This document shows, one piece after another, positions 16,994-26,287 of a stretch of DNA of 52,593 bases. The stretch is from Chloracidobacterium sp. CP2_5A. Its GTDB lineage: Bacteria; Acidobacteriota; Blastocatellia; Chloracidobacteriales; Chloracidobacteriaceae. The stretch's first letter is position 1; each line of letters begins with the position of its first letter. The position numbers were made by a program, and so were the translations under genes. The stretch is from the NCBI GenBank assembly GCA_002254845.1, contig NKPT01000018.1, forward strand, positions 1 through 52,593. Direction: 5' to 3'. The notes beneath the pieces are model-generated. The model was not told the DNA's origin and ran no database searches. It saw only the letters and a list, made by a program, of their open reading frames with translations.

Positions 16994-18961
16994 ATGCTTG
17001 TGACAAACTTTCTGCGGCGGCGCGGCGGCGCGGTCGCGCTTGGCTTGGCAGCTTTGCTCGTCGCGGGCGGCGGATGGCTCTGGTGGTCGGCGCGGCGCGC
17101 GGCGCGCGAGGCGCGCTTGGCGGCTGAAGCGACGGAGCGGATTGAGACGCGCTCAACCCTCCTGTCGCCCCCGGACATGGACGGCGTGACGCTCTGGCTG
17201 GAGGCCGCTGAAACGCGGGCGCTGGCGGAGTTTCGGGGGCAGCTCTACGCGGCGACGAGCGGGGGGCTGACCGCCCTGGCGGAGAATGGCGCGGCAACTC
17301 GGCGCTTCACCGCCGCGGATGGTCTCCCCGACCATGACTTGACGGCGCTGGCTGTTTTTCGCGATCGGCTCTTTATTGGCACGCGCTCGGCGGGTCTCAT
17401 CGAGTATGACGGCGCGCGCTTCACTCGCCATGAGTTTCGCCAGCCGCCGGCGGCCCACGTCGGCGCGCTGCTCGCTACGCCGGACTTTCTCATCGTCGGG
17501 CTGCTGGACGGCGGGCTGTACGACTACGACGGCAGCCAGTTCGCCCAGCGCTTTCAACCGCCGCGGGCCGCGCCCGTGGTCGGCGTGACGGCGCTCTGCG
17601 CGGTTGGCGCGCGGCTGTTCATCGGCACGCTGGCGCAGGGGCTGTTCGTCTGGCGCGCGGGCGAGCTTAGGCATTTTCCTCCGGCAAGCGGGCTTCCGTC
17701 GCCGCATGTCACGGCTTTCGCCTGGCGCGACGAGGGCCTTTACGTGGCCACTGACGCCGGCATTGCGCGCCTGACGAAAGACGATCAGCTTGAGCTTGTG
17801 TCCCGCCAGCCCAATGTCTGCTCGCTCGCCGCGTATGGCGGGAAGCTGTACGCCGGGCTGATCGTCGGCGGCGTCGCGGAAATCCAGCCGCCGCGCCGCG
17901 CCGCGCCCCGCCCCGCGCGCCTGTCGCTCATTCAGTCCAACCCGGACGCGCCGCAGCGCCAAGTCAAGCTGACGGCTGTCGGCGATCGCTTGCTGGCGCT
18001 GACGCAGAGCGGCATTCAGACGCTGCGTCCCAAAGGCGACGGCCGGTTTGACTGGCAGCGCTTTGATCGGCCGAGCCCAGCCGGCGGGTCGTTGACTTCG
18101 GGCAATGTGACCAGTCTCGCCTTTGACGCGACCGGGCGCTTGTGGGTGGGGACGTTCGAGCGCGGGGTGGACATTCTCGACCCTGACACCGGCGACTTGC
18201 TGCGACACGTCCAGGACGAAGCCCTGCGCGAAGTCAACTGCCTGTGCGCGACATCGCGTCTGGCCCCGATGCTGGCCGGGACTTCAAGCGGGCTGCTGGC
18301 GATCGACGCCGCGGGCAAGGTCGCGCGGCGCTACGACGCGAAGTCGGCCGCGCTGGTTGGCGACGCGGTGTCTCACGCGCGGCCCCTGGAGGTCGGCGGC
18401 GACGCGCAGGCGCTGGCGATCGCCACGGCCAAGGGACTCACCCTTTGGCAAGACGGCATCGGCCGCAGCCTGACCGCCTTTCACGGGCTGCCGAGCAACT
18501 ACCTGTACTGCTGCGAGACGCTCAACGGCAAGCTTTACGTCGGCGCGCTCGGCGGGCTGGCGGAGCTGGACGGCCTGCGCGTCGCGCGCGTCTGGCGGAC
18601 GGACAACGCCGACCTGCCGGCCAACTGGATCAACGCGCTGCTGGCCGTGGATGGCACCCTCTACATCGGCACCTATGGCGGCGGCGTGTGCGCGCTGCGA
18701 CCGACCGGCGACATCCGGCGCTTTCCTGAAACCAAGGGCGTCGAGGTCAACCTCAACGCCCTGGCGACCGACGGCGACCGGCTCTACGTCGGGACGCTTG
18801 ACCGCGGGCTGCTTGTCTATGACCTCCGGCGCCATCAGTGGCGCGTCTGGCGCGACGGCCTGCCGGCCGCCAACGTCACTGCCATCGCCCTGCGACCGGA
18901 CGCGGCTTTCATCGGCACGACCGGCGGCATCGCTCGTATCGAGAAGCGCCGCTTTGAGTGA
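16994..18961 (+). CDS. Membrane-anchored beta-propeller (two-component-regulator-propeller type)
   Basis: The product is 655 aa. A short basic N-terminus is followed by one hydrophobic anchor (AVALGLAALLVAGGGWLWW, about residues 13-32). The rest is a long run of about 40-residue propeller blades recognisable by repeats such as RLFIGTRSAGLIEYDG, RLFIGTLAQGLFVW, RLWVGTFERGVDI and TLYIGTYGGGVCAL. These match the Reg_prop blades of hybrid sensor kinases, but here no kinase, GGDEF or other output domain follows. It is probably a periplasmic sensor or scaffold. The stop lies 13 bp before thpR, so the two genes are likely co-transcribed. Ligand unknown. Confidence 0.8.
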   Translation: MLVTNFLRRRGGAVALGLAALLVAGGGWLWWSARRAAREARLAAEATERIETRSTLLSPPDMDGVTLWLEAAETRALAEFRGQLYAATSGGLTALAENGAATRRFTAADGLPDHDLTALAVFRDRLFIGTRSAGLIEYDGARFTRHEFRQPPAAHVGALLATPDFLIVGLLDGGLYDYDGSQFAQRFQPPRAAPVVGVTALCAVGARLFIGTLAQGLFVWRAGELRHFPPASGLPSPHVTAFAWRDEGLYVATDAGIARLTKDDQLELVSRQPNVCSLAAYGGKLYAGLIVGGVAEIQPPRRAAPRPARLSLIQSNPDAPQRQVKLTAVGDRLLALTQSGIQTLRPKGDGRFDWQRFDRPSPAGGSLTSGNVTSLAFDATGRLWVGTFERGVDILDPDTGDLLRHVQDEALREVNCLCATSRLAPMLAGTSSGLLAIDAAGKVARRYDAKSAALVGDAVSHARPLEVGGDAQALAIATAKGLTLWQDGIGRSLTAFHGLPSNYLYCCETLNGKLYVGALGGLAELDGLRVARVWRTDNADLPANWINALLAVDGTLYIGTYGGGVCALRPTGDIRRFPETKGVEVNLNALATDGDRLYVGTLDRGLLVYDLRRHQWRVWRDGLPAANVTAIALRPDAAFIGTTGGIARIEKRRFE

Positions 18962-18974
18962 GGCGGAGGCGAGC

Positions 18975-19547
18975 ATGCGCGCATTCCTAGCCCTTGACCC
19001 CGACCCAAGCGCGCGCGCCGCGCTCTGTCGTTACCGACGGCGGCTGTTGCAAGCGCCGTGGTCTCGTCACGTGAAGTGGGTGGCGGAAGCGAGCCTGCAC
19101 CTGACGATTCGCTTTCTGGGCGAGGTTGACGCCGCCGCCCTGACGGCGCTGACGGCGCGGCTCGAAGCCGCCCTTGAGCAACCCGCCGCGCTGGGAGCCG
19201 TGGAGCTGAGCCTGACCGAGCCGCGCTTTTTTCCTTCCGCCCGGCAGCCACGCGCGATTGCCTGTCTGGTCGCCGCGCCGCCGGCGCTCCTGGCGCTGGC
19301 CGCGCTCGCTGAAGCCGCCGCGCGGGCGGCCGGGCTTGCCGCGCGCGACCGGCCGTTTCACGGCCACGTCACGCTGGGACGGACGCGCCCCGCCTGGCCG
19401 TCCGGGACGCGACTTGGCTTCCCTCCGGAGCAAACGGCTTGGCGAGCGGACGCGCTGACGCTCTACCGAAGCGACTTGCTGCCTGACGGGCCGCGTTACG
19501 CCGAGCTGCGGCGGTTTCCGCTGACGAGCGGGACTTGCCCGCGTTAG
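18975..19547 (+). CDS. thpR: RNA 2',3'-cyclic phosphodiesterase ThpR (LigT family)
   Basis: The product is 190 aa from ATG 18975, which follows a GGCGGAGG-type ribosome site. The two catalytic HxT motifs of the 2H phosphoesterase superfamily are present: H42-L-T44 and H131-V-T133 (HVTLGRTR). The start MRAFLALDPD and the WVAEASLHLTIRFLGEV context are typical of ThpR. It opens 2',3'-cyclic phosphates on RNA or related nucleotides. The frame is open far upstream, overlapping the propeller gene, but that part is a shadow. It converges on the Bax-inhibitor gene. Confidence 0.92.
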   Translation: MRAFLALDPDPSARAALCRYRRRLLQAPWSRHVKWVAEASLHLTIRFLGEVDAAALTALTARLEAALEQPAALGAVELSLTEPRFFPSARQPRAIACLVAAPPALLALAALAEAAARAAGLAARDRPFHGHVTLGRTRPAWPSGTRLGFPPEQTAWRADALTLYRSDLLPDGPRYAELRRFPLTSGTCPR

Positions 19548-19660
19548 CCCTCCTTTTTTGTAACGGCGGTTGTAATGGCGCGGCGCTCTTCCAGGTCGTC
19601 GAGGACGGCGGACTCCCTCCCGGCCCCCCCCCCAGGGGCGCGCCGCCCCCAAGCGGCTGA

Positions 19661-19695
19661 AACAAAAAACCGGGGAAGCCGCTTGGCTTCCCCGG
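19661..19695 (-). terminator. Intrinsic terminator of the Bax-inhibitor-1 gene
   Basis: An 11-bp perfect stem (CCGGGGAAGCC at 19670-19680 with GGCTTCCCCGG at 19685-19695, loop GCTT) is followed on the minus strand by TTTTTTGTT (19669-19661). It lies 30 bp past the BI-1 stop. This is a textbook Rho-independent terminator. Confidence 0.9.
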
Positions 19696-19724
19696 GTCGC
19701 AATGCTTTGGCAAAGCGTCAAAGG

Positions 19725-20447
19725 CTATTCATCGCCGCCCAGAATATTCAGAATGTTGAGCAGGTGGATAAACAGCCCGAAGAAATCCAGAAACAGACTC
19801 AGCGCGCCGGCCACGTACTCGTCGGTCGGCAGATCGCGCATGATGCTTGACGTGTCGTAGAGCGCATAGCCAGCGAACAACAGCACTGCCGCCGAGGAAA
19901 TCGCCAGCGACAGCGCGCTCGACCCAACGAAAATCCCAATCAGCGAGGCGACCAATATCACAATCAGCCCGGTGAACAAAAAGCCGCTCAGAAAGCTGAA
20001 ATCCTTGCGCGTAATGAATACGTAAGCCGTCAGCCCGCCGAACGTCGCCACCGTCAGCCCGCCCGCGGCCAGGAGCGACAACGGGTTTTTCCCGAGGGCA
20101 AACAGCGCGAGCGGCGAAATGAGCAGCCCTTCAAGGAAGGTGAAGGCGAAGAGCGCCGCTAGGTTGACGCCCTTGACGCGGCGCACCGCGTTCACCGCGA
20201 TGACCGAGCCAATCAGCAGCAATAGCGCCAGCCAGTAGTACTGGACGACCGCCATATACAATCCGGTAACAATGCTTGTGGCGACGCCCGCTACGGCGCA
20301 GAGGATGCCGATGAGAAACAGCGCGTATACCTTGCGGATGAAGCCCATCCGCGCGGACAAGGACGCATCGGCCGCGGTCAGCCCGCCGTCCCATCCGTAA
20401 GCTGACGGCGACTGACGGTTCAGTTGATCATAGCGATAATCGTTCAT
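19725..20447 (-). CDS. Bax inhibitor-1 / YccA family membrane protein
   Basis: The product is 240 aa from the ATG ending at 20447, with GGGAGGG just upstream. After a soluble N-terminus of about 45 residues come seven hydrophobic helices, beginning FIRKVYALFLIGILCAVAGVA. The last ones include the family sequence LYDTSSIMRDLPTDEYVAGALSLFLDFFGLF, with the conserved Asp pair of the pH-sensing BsYetJ-like proteins. Family members are calcium-leak channels or FtsH-linked stress proteins; the role here is not fixed by sequence. The gene is divergent from the RlmI-type gene and ends in a strong terminator. Confidence 0.9.
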   Translation of the reverse strand: MNDYRYDQLNRQSPSAYGWDGGLTAADASLSARMGFIRKVYALFLIGILCAVAGVATSIVTGLYMAVVQYYWLALLLLIGSVIAVNAVRRVKGVNLAALFAFTFLEGLLISPLALFALGKNPLSLLAAGGLTVATFGGLTAYVFITRKDFSFLSGFLFTGLIVILVASLIGIFVGSSALSLAISSAAVLLFAGYALYDTSSIMRDLPTDEYVAGALSLFLDFFGLFIHLLNILNILGGDE

Positions 20448-20593
20448 GCATTGCCCTCCCAACAGATGCGCTTCGATTGACCTCACGGCTCGCTGGTAGC
20501 CATCGCGCTGGCCTTTCCGCAAGGCGTGACAGCTTGAGTATGCTAACCGAGAAACGCGCCGACTCGCTACAAGTTCTCGTGGAGAGCCGCCCA

Positions 20594-21793
20594 ATGCCGA
20601 AAGTCAGCCGACCACTCCCGCGCCCTGTCGTCAGGCTTCGCCCCGGACGGGAAAAGTCCGTTTTCCACCGTCACCCGTGGATTTTTTCCGGAGCTGTCGC
20701 GGCCTGGCCCGACGGGCTTGAAGACGGCGAGCTGGCTGCTGTCGCGGCCGCCGACGGGCGCCATCTTGGGTACGCCTACGTCAATCGCCGCTGCTCGATC
20801 GCCGCCCGCCTGGTGGCTTTTGGCGAGACCGATCCGCGCGCGGCGATTCGGGAAAGCCTCGCTCGCGCCGTGGCGCTCCGCCGGGCGCTCTTCGACCCGC
20901 GGCGGACAAACGCCGTTCGACTCGTCAACGGCGAAGGCGACGCCCTGCCCGGTCTCGTCGCGGATCAGTACGCCGACACGCTGGCGCTTCAGATTTCGAC
21001 GCTCGGGATGGAGCGGCTCAAGCCGCTCGTTCTGGAAACGCTGGTCGAGCTGACTCAGCCCCGCGCCATCTATGAGAAATCGGATGTCGCCGCTCGCTAC
21101 GAGGAGGGGCTGACGGATTTTGTCGGGCTGCTTTACGGCCGCGACTTCGGCCCGCTGGTCATCATCGAGAATGGGCTGCGCTTTCACGCGGACATCAAGC
21201 GCGGGCAGAAAACCGGGCTCTTTCTTGACCAGCGCGACATGCGCGCGCTCGTGGAAGAGCTGTCCGCCGGGCGGCGCGTCCTCAACGGCTTCGCGTACAC
21301 GGGCGGCTTTTCGGTCTATGCCAAGCGGGGCGGCGCAGCGCGGGTCGTCTCGGCGGATAGCTCGGGCGGCGCGCTCCAGCTGGCGCGGGGCAACTGCGCC
21401 CTCAACGGCTTCCCCGTCGCGGAAGAGGACTTTATCGAAGCCGATATGTTCGCTTATCTGCGGGCGATAGAGGCCGCGGCGTTCGACTTTATCATCCTCG
21501 ACCCGCCGGCTTTTGCCCGCAAGAGAGAGGATGCGCTGCGCGCCGGACGCGCCTATAAGGACCTCAACCGCCTGGCGCTGGCCAAAATCGCGCCAGGCGG
21601 GCTGATCCTAACCTGCTCCTGCTCGCATTTCGTGGACGAAAAGCTCTTTGGGCAGGTTGTGTTTCAAGCGGCCGCCGAAGCGGGGCGGAACGTCCGCATT
21701 CTGCACCGCCACCGTCAGGCGCTGGATCATCCGGTGAGCGTTTTCCACCCGGAAGGCGGCTACTTGAAAAGCCTGCTGCTTAGCGTGGATTGA
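20594..21793 (+). CDS. rlmI: RlmI-type 23S rRNA (cytosine-5) methyltransferase with PUA domain
   Basis: The product is 399 aa from ATG 20594, close to the 396 aa of E. coli RlmI, with GGAGAG about ten bases upstream. The N-terminal PUA domain is marked by RLRPGREKSVFHRHPWIFSG. An EEHEE-like middle includes LVNGEGDALPGLVADQY. The Rossmann methyltransferase domain has NGFAYTGGFSVYA (SAM binding), FDFIILDPPAFAR (motif IV) and LTCSCSHFVDE with the expected catalytic Cys. RlmI methylates C1962 of 23S rRNA in E. coli. RlmK-like or other class I enzymes of this family are alternatives. Confidence 0.88.
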   Translation: MPKVSRPLPRPVVRLRPGREKSVFHRHPWIFSGAVAAWPDGLEDGELAAVAAADGRHLGYAYVNRRCSIAARLVAFGETDPRAAIRESLARAVALRRALFDPRRTNAVRLVNGEGDALPGLVADQYADTLALQISTLGMERLKPLVLETLVELTQPRAIYEKSDVAARYEEGLTDFVGLLYGRDFGPLVIIENGLRFHADIKRGQKTGLFLDQRDMRALVEELSAGRRVLNGFAYTGGFSVYAKRGGAARVVSADSSGGALQLARGNCALNGFPVAEEDFIEADMFAYLRAIEAAAFDFIILDPPAFARKREDALRAGRAYKDLNRLALAKIAPGGLILTCSCSHFVDEKLFGQVVFQAAAEAGRNVRILHRHRQALDHPVSVFHPEGGYLKSLLLSVD

Positions 21794-21804
21794 GCGAGCG
21801 CTCC

Positions 21805-21840
21805 CGCCGCCCCGCGGCGCGATGGCGCCGCGGGGCGGCG
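21805..21840. terminator. 16-bp perfect hairpin between convergent rlmI and dnaN
   Basis: The 16 bases at 21805-21820 are fully complementary to 21825-21840 around a GATG loop. The stem is almost all G/C and touches the dnaN stop on the other strand. There is no T-run on either side, so it is a bidirectional stem without the classic tail. Its position between two convergent genes supports a terminator or mRNA-end role. Confidence 0.6.
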
Positions 21841-22989
21841 TCAGGCGCGCATCGGCATGACGACGTAGCGGTAATCGTAGCCATCGCCTTCGGTCGGGCG
21901 GAGCTGGATTTGCGAGATTTCATCCTTGAACTCGAAGCTCACCTGCGCGGCGTGAACCGCGCTAAGGAAATCCATCAGGTAGCCCACATTGAACGTGATC
22001 GTCACGGACGGGCCTGGATAGTCCACGCCCAGCGTCTCGCCCGCCTCGCCTGACTCCGGCGACTGCGCCGTAATCTCGACCCGCCCCTCGCTCGCATGCA
22101 GCTTGACGGCGCGGGTCATTTCGTCCGCGATGACGCCGACCCGCCTGAACGCCGCCACGAGTCGCTCGGTTTCAAACGCGATGGTCTTGTCGTTGTTCTT
22201 GGGCATGACCATCTCGTAGTTGGGGAACTGTCCCGCCAGCAACCGCGAGACGAACGTTCGGGTCCCGACGCGGAAGAACGCATGGCGGTCGTCTTGTCCG
22301 AAGGCGATGTCGCCGTCAGCGGCGTCCGCCGCCAGCCGGGCGATTTCGGCCATAGTCTTTTTGGGGATCAGGAGGTTGATGGGCTTGCCAAGCGCGCCCC
22401 CGGCAACGCACTCCGGCTTCTCGATGAACGCCAGCCGGTGGCCGTCCGTGGCGACCATGCGGAGCAGCCGGCGCTTCGACTCGCTCGCCGCGCCGCCGCC
22501 GACCACCATTTGCACCCCGTTGAGTTGATAGCGCGATTCCTCCTGCGAGGTGGCGAAGAGGATGCGCGGAATCATCGCCCGCACAATGGCGGCCGGCACG
22601 GAAAGCGGCAGCTCCGGCAGCTCCGGCAGCGACGGGTAGTTTTCCGGGGCTGGGCTAAAGAGCCGAAAGCGCGATCCTTCGCAGGTCAGATTCATGTTGC
22701 CGTTGCCGTCGCTTTTGAAGCGGATGTCGGCGTCGGGCAGGTTGCGGGCGATGTCAAAGAGCCGGCGAGCGGGCAGGAGCGCCGTGCCGCTGTGCTTGAT
22801 GGTCGCCGCGCATGAGGTTTTGAGCGTGGCGTCCAGGTCCGTGCCGGCCAGCGTGAGCGCGCCGCCTGGGCCAGCCTCTCCCGTCAGCAGCAGATTGGAT
22901 AAAATCGGAATGGTCGTCTTTTTCTCGACAACGTTGTTGAGAAACGTCAGCTCCTTGAGCAAATCCGCTTTAGCGACTGAGAATTCCAC
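21841..22989 (-). CDS. dnaN: DNA polymerase III sliding clamp subunit DnaN
   Basis: The product is 382 aa from GTG ending at 22989. GCGAGG lies nine bases upstream, and the resulting start (M-E-F-S-V-A-K-A-D-L-L) matches the family N-terminus. An ATG seven codons further up (23010) has no ribosome site. Hallmarks include VVEKKTTIPILSNLLL, RFRLFSPAPENYPSLP and RLLAGQFPNYEMVMP. The C-terminus ends YVVMPMRA, the usual hydrophobic-pocket tail. It forms the ring that tethers polymerase to DNA. dnaA, recF and gyrB are not adjacent, so dnaN is detached from the usual origin cluster. It is divergent from nadC. Confidence 0.95.
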   Translation of the reverse strand: MEFSVAKADLLKELTFLNNVVEKKTTIPILSNLLLTGEAGPGGALTLAGTDLDATLKTSCAATIKHSGTALLPARRLFDIARNLPDADIRFKSDGNGNMNLTCEGSRFRLFSPAPENYPSLPELPELPLSVPAAIVRAMIPRILFATSQEESRYQLNGVQMVVGGGAASESKRRLLRMVATDGHRLAFIEKPECVAGGALGKPINLLIPKKTMAEIARLAADAADGDIAFGQDDRHAFFRVGTRTFVSRLLAGQFPNYEMVMPKNNDKTIAFETERLVAAFRRVGVIADEMTRAVKLHASEGRVEITAQSPESGEAGETLGVDYPGPSVTITFNVGYLMDFLSAVHAAQVSFEFKDEISQIQLRPTEGDGYDYRYVVMPMRA

Positions 22990-23105
22990 GGCGCGCAGCC
23001 TCGCTTCCATTTGATTTTTGTATCAAGTGCGCAATTATGCGTGGCCACGGCGCGGCAAAGCAACCGCCGGCCTTATTCCCGTTCCAAAAACGACGCGCAG
23101 ACGCC

Positions 23106-23963
23106 ATGAGACTTGACCCGGTTGCCATTGAAAATCTCATCGCCCAGTTTATCGCTGAGGATATGGGCCGCGGCGACGTGACCACCGACGCCATTCTGAC
23201 TCAGGAAGTCAAAGCGCGCGGGCGCTTTCTTGCCAAGCAAGAGCTGATGCTGGCGGGGCTCGAAGTCGCTGAAATGGTCTTTCAGTGGTTTGACCCGTCG
23301 ATACAAATTCAAACCTTCTATCTGGACGGCGACGCCGTGCCGGCCGGCAAGGAAATCGCCCGCATCACGGGACCGGGGCATATGCTGCTGGCCGGCGAGC
23401 GGGTGGCGCTCAACCTGCTCCAGCGCATGTCGGGCATCGCCACGCTCACCCGCGCCTTCGCGCAGGCGATTGAGGGCACCGGGGCGGTCATCGCCGATAC
23501 GCGCAAGACCGCCCCGGGGCTGCGGTTGCTCGACAAATACGCTGTTCGCATTGGCGGCGGCCACAACCACCGCTTCGGGCTCGATGATGGCCTTCTTATT
23601 AAGGATAACCACATCGCCTTGGTCGGCGGCATCGGCCCGGCGCTCCGCGCCGCTAAGAAAAACGCTTCGCACCTGCTCAAGATCGAAATCGAGGTTAGCT
23701 CGCCGGAGCAGGTCCGCGAGGCCGTCGCGGAAGGGGCCGACGCGCTCCTGCTCGATAACATGACGCCGGAGCAGGCGCGCGAGTGCGTGGCGCTCGCCCG
23801 CGAGCTGGAGCCGCCAGGACGCCAGACGCTCATCGAGGTCTCCGGCAATATAACCCTGGATACCGCGCGCGCTTATGCCGAAGCCGGGGCGAATCTCATT
23901 TCCGTCGGGGCTTTGACGCACAGCGTCAAAGCCGCCGACATCAGCCTCAAGCTGTCTCTGTAA
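23106..23963 (+). CDS. nadC: Nicotinate-nucleotide pyrophosphorylase (carboxylating)
   Basis: The product is 285 aa from ATG 23106. Type II phosphoribosyltransferase hallmarks are all present: [13 protein letters not shown] at the N-terminus, [53 protein letters not shown] and [10 protein letters not shown]. It makes nicotinate mononucleotide from quinolinate and PRPP in NAD synthesis. No nadA or nadB is adjacent. The last 17 bp overlap the convergent purQ gene. The start was set by family length; the frame is open upstream without protein-like sequence. Confidence 0.95.
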   Translation: MRLDPVAIENLIAQFIAEDMGRGDVTTDAILTQEVKARGRFLAKQELMLAGLEVAEMVFQWFDPSIQIQTFYLDGDAVPAGKEIARITGPGHMLLAGERVALNLLQRMSGIATLTRAFAQAIEGTGAVIADTRKTAPGLRLLDKYAVRIGGGHNHRFGLDDGLLIKDNHIALVGGIGPALRAAKKNASHLLKIEIEVSSPEQVREAVAEGADALLLDNMTPEQARECVALARELEPPGRQTLIEVSGNITLDTARAYAEAGANLISVGALTHSVKAADISLKLSL

Positions 23964-24678
23964 CCGCTGCGCGCCGCCGCCGCTCGGCGTCGCGCAGCGT
24001 GAGCATCAGCGATTGGAAGAAGCGCAGCCCGTCGCCGCTGCCGAGCGATTCCTCGCAGGCGCGCTCCGGGTGGGGCATCAGGCCCAGCACGTTGCCTTCC
24101 GCATTGAGGATGCCGGCGATGTTGTTGAGCGACCCGTTGGGATTCGCCTCTGGAGTCGGCTCGCCGTCCGCGTCGACGTAGCGGAACAGCACCCGTCCGG
24201 CGGCTTCCAGGCGGGCCAGGTCGTCCGGCGCGCAGTAGTAGTTGCCCTCGCCATGCGCGATGGGCAGGGTGATGACCTCGCCCGGCGCGTAGGCGCGGGT
24301 AAATGGCGTGTCGGCGCGCTCCACCCGAACGCGTATCAGATCGCAGCAAAAGCGCAGGCCCTCGTTGCGCAGGAGCGCGCCCGGCAAGAGACCGGCTTCG
24401 CACAGAATCTGAAAGCCGTTGCAGATCCCGATGACATAACCGCCGTTGGCGGCATGCGCGCGGACGGCGCGCATCACTGGCGAGCAGCCGGCAATCGCTC
24501 CGCACCGCAAATAGTCGCCGTAGGAAAAGCCGCCCGGCAACACCACCGCGTCGCAGTCGGCGACCGAGGTTTCCGCGTGCCAGACAAAGCGCACCGGCTG
24601 CCCGATGAGCTTGCTGATGACGTGATAGGCGTCGTGATCGCAGTTTGAGCCGGGGAAAACGACAACGCCGAACTTCAT
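23947..24678 (-). CDS. purQ: Phosphoribosylformylglycinamidine synthase subunit PurQ
   Basis: The product is 243 aa, starting [14 protein letters not shown] as in stand-alone PurQ. The class I glutamine amidotransferase triad is visible: Cys86 in GICNGFQ, and His203 and Glu205 in MPHPER. PurQ hydrolyses glutamine and passes ammonia to PurL in the fourth step of purine synthesis. purL and purS are not in the window. It converges on nadC with a 17-bp overlap. The upstream neighbour on the same strand is the CrtISO-like gene, 67 bp away; co-transcription is possible but unproven. Confidence 0.95.
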   Translation of the reverse strand: MKFGVVVFPGSNCDHDAYHVISKLIGQPVRFVWHAETSVADCDAVVLPGGFSYGDYLRCGAIAGCSPVMRAVRAHAANGGYVIGICNGFQILCEAGLLPGALLRNEGLRFCCDLIRVRVERADTPFTRAYAPGEVITLPIAHGEGNYYCAPDDLARLEAAGRVLFRYVDADGEPTPEANPNGSLNNIAGILNAEGNVLGLMPHPERACEESLGSGDGLRFFQSLMLTLRDAERRRRAAVTETA

Positions 24679-24745
24679 GGGGCAGGACTCTCCTGGAAGC
24701 CAACTTCAAAGCGCGCGCCTTTCGCCGCGCCCGCAGGATGCGGTC

Positions 24746-26287
24746 TCACCACGCCCGCAGGATGCGGTCGGCGCAACTGAGGCCCGACGCGGCGACCGAC
24801 GGCACGCCCTGGCCTGGAAAGCAGCTATCGCCGGCGCAGTATAGACCCCGAATCAGCGAGCCGCCCTGCGGCTTGAGCAGCACGTCCGGTCCCCGCCGCA
24901 GGAGCGGCCCATACGTGCCGCGCGTTCGCGCCAAGTAACGCTCGTTTGTCAGGGGCGTTCCGACCGAGACGACCTGCACGGCTTCGGAAGCGTCGGGGAT
25001 GACCCGCTCAAGCAGGCTGAGCATGCGCCGCGCGGCGGCTTCCTTGGCGGCCCGGTAGCCCGGCGTCCGGCGCGCGCCGCCGCCGGTCGCCGCTCGCTGC
25101 GTCAGCGCCGCCCAATCGTCATAGCGATCCACCATGAACGCATGGACGTTGTGATAGCCCGGCGGGGCCAGGCTCGCGTCGTGCAGCGAGGGCAGGGAAA
25201 CGAACAGCATGCCGCGCGGCTTGTCGTAGGCGTCCCAGTCGTTGACGACAATGTGGTGAACGACCGTTTCCGCCGGCAGGCGCTCAACGGCGACGCCGCC
25301 GAAGAGGCTGGTAAAGCTGTCCGCTTGGGCATAGCGCAAGGACTGCTCCCGCAACGCCACGCCCGCCAGCGGATGCTCTTTGAACAGCCGCCCGTAGGTG
25401 TCCCAGGCCGTCGCGTTCGAGACCACGGCGCGGGCCGTGATGGTCTCGCCGGAAGCCAGCTTCACGCCCCGCGCCCGTCCCCGGTCAAGCAGCCCCGCCA
25501 GGACGCGACTGCCGTAGCGGATGCGCCCGCCAAGGCGCTCGATGCCGGCCGCCAGCTTTTCCGCGATGACGCTGCACCCGCCCAGCGGATAGCGAACGCC
25601 GTTCACGTGGCGGTCGCCGAAGACCAGCGCCGCGTTGACGAGCGGCGTCGCATCGGCCCCGGTCAGCGCCCAGCAGAAGGTCTCGATGTCGATGAAGCGG
25701 CGCAGGCGGGCGTCCCGAATGTGGCGCCGCGCCAGGTCGCCGAGCGTCGTCAGCGCCGCTTGGCTCATGCGCAGCGCGTCAAGCGGCGCGGTCGCCACCC
25801 CGCGCATCAGGCCGGCTATATCGTCCAGCGCGATGAGCGGGACGCGCGCCAGGACGCGGTAGGCCGCCATTGCCGCGTCGTAGAATGCGCGGATGCCAGC
25901 CCGCTCGCTTGGGAAGTGGCGAATCAGCTCTTCGAGAAACCGCTCGCGGTCATAGTGCGTCCGAATCTCCAGACCATCCGGCAAGTGGTAGTGAATCTGG
26001 ACCTCGTCGCGGCGCGTCTCGACCGCCTCGCCGACTTCAGCCAGCGCCTCGGCGACGAAATTAATCGTGCCTTCCGTGCCCAGCCCGTACAGCAGCGACG
26101 CCCCGACATCAAACCGATACCCGGCGCGCGCGAAATGCGACGCGCTGCCGCCCGGCACGCTGTGCTGTTCCAGCGCCAGCACGCGCGCGCCGTGACGAGC
26201 GAGCCGCGCCGCCGTCGCCAGCCCGCCAATGCCGGAGCCAATCACAATGACTTCCGGCTGCCAGCTATCCGATCGCGGCGCGGTCAT
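24746..26287 (-). CDS. CrtISO/CrtI-type FAD-dependent carotenoid isomerase or desaturase
   Basis: The product is 513 aa from the ATG ending at 26287. The N-terminal FAD-binding dinucleotide fold reads VIVIGSGIGGLATAARLARHGARVLALEQHSVPGG. The C-terminal motif LYCAGDSCFPGQGVPSVAASG and the segment TPLTNERYLARTRGTYG are typical of prolycopene cis-trans isomerases (CrtH/CRTISO) and their plant and cyanobacterial relatives. A phytoene-desaturase-type or a retinol-saturase-like enzyme is the alternative. It starts on an ATGA overlap with the upstream small membrane-protein gene, so the two are translationally coupled. hemF is divergent next door. Substrate is inferred, not shown. Confidence 0.8.
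   Translation of the reverse strand: MTAPRSDSWQPEVIVIGSGIGGLATAARLARHGARVLALEQHSVPGGSASHFARAGYRFDVGASLLYGLGTEGTINFVAEALAEVGEAVETRRDEVQIHYHLPDGLEIRTHYDRERFLEELIRHFPSERAGIRAFYDAAMAAYRVLARVPLIALDDIAGLMRGVATAPLDALRMSQAALTTLGDLARRHIRDARLRRFIDIETFCWALTGADATPLVNAALVFGDRHVNGVRYPLGGCSVIAEKLAAGIERLGGRIRYGSRVLAGLLDRGRARGVKLASGETITARAVVSNATAWDTYGRLFKEHPLAGVALREQSLRYAQADSFTSLFGGVAVERLPAETVVHHIVVNDWDAYDKPRGMLFVSLPSLHDASLAPPGYHNVHAFMVDRYDDWAALTQRAATGGGARRTPGYRAAKEAAARRMLSLLERVIPDASEAVQVVSVGTPLTNERYLARTRGTYGPLLRRGPDVLLKPQGGSLIRGLYCAGDSCFPGQGVPSVAASGLSCADRILRAW

Noticed and set aside
21841-23010. Replication origin next to dnaN
   Set aside because: No dnaA, recF or gyrB is adjacent, and I saw no cluster of DnaA boxes around the gene.
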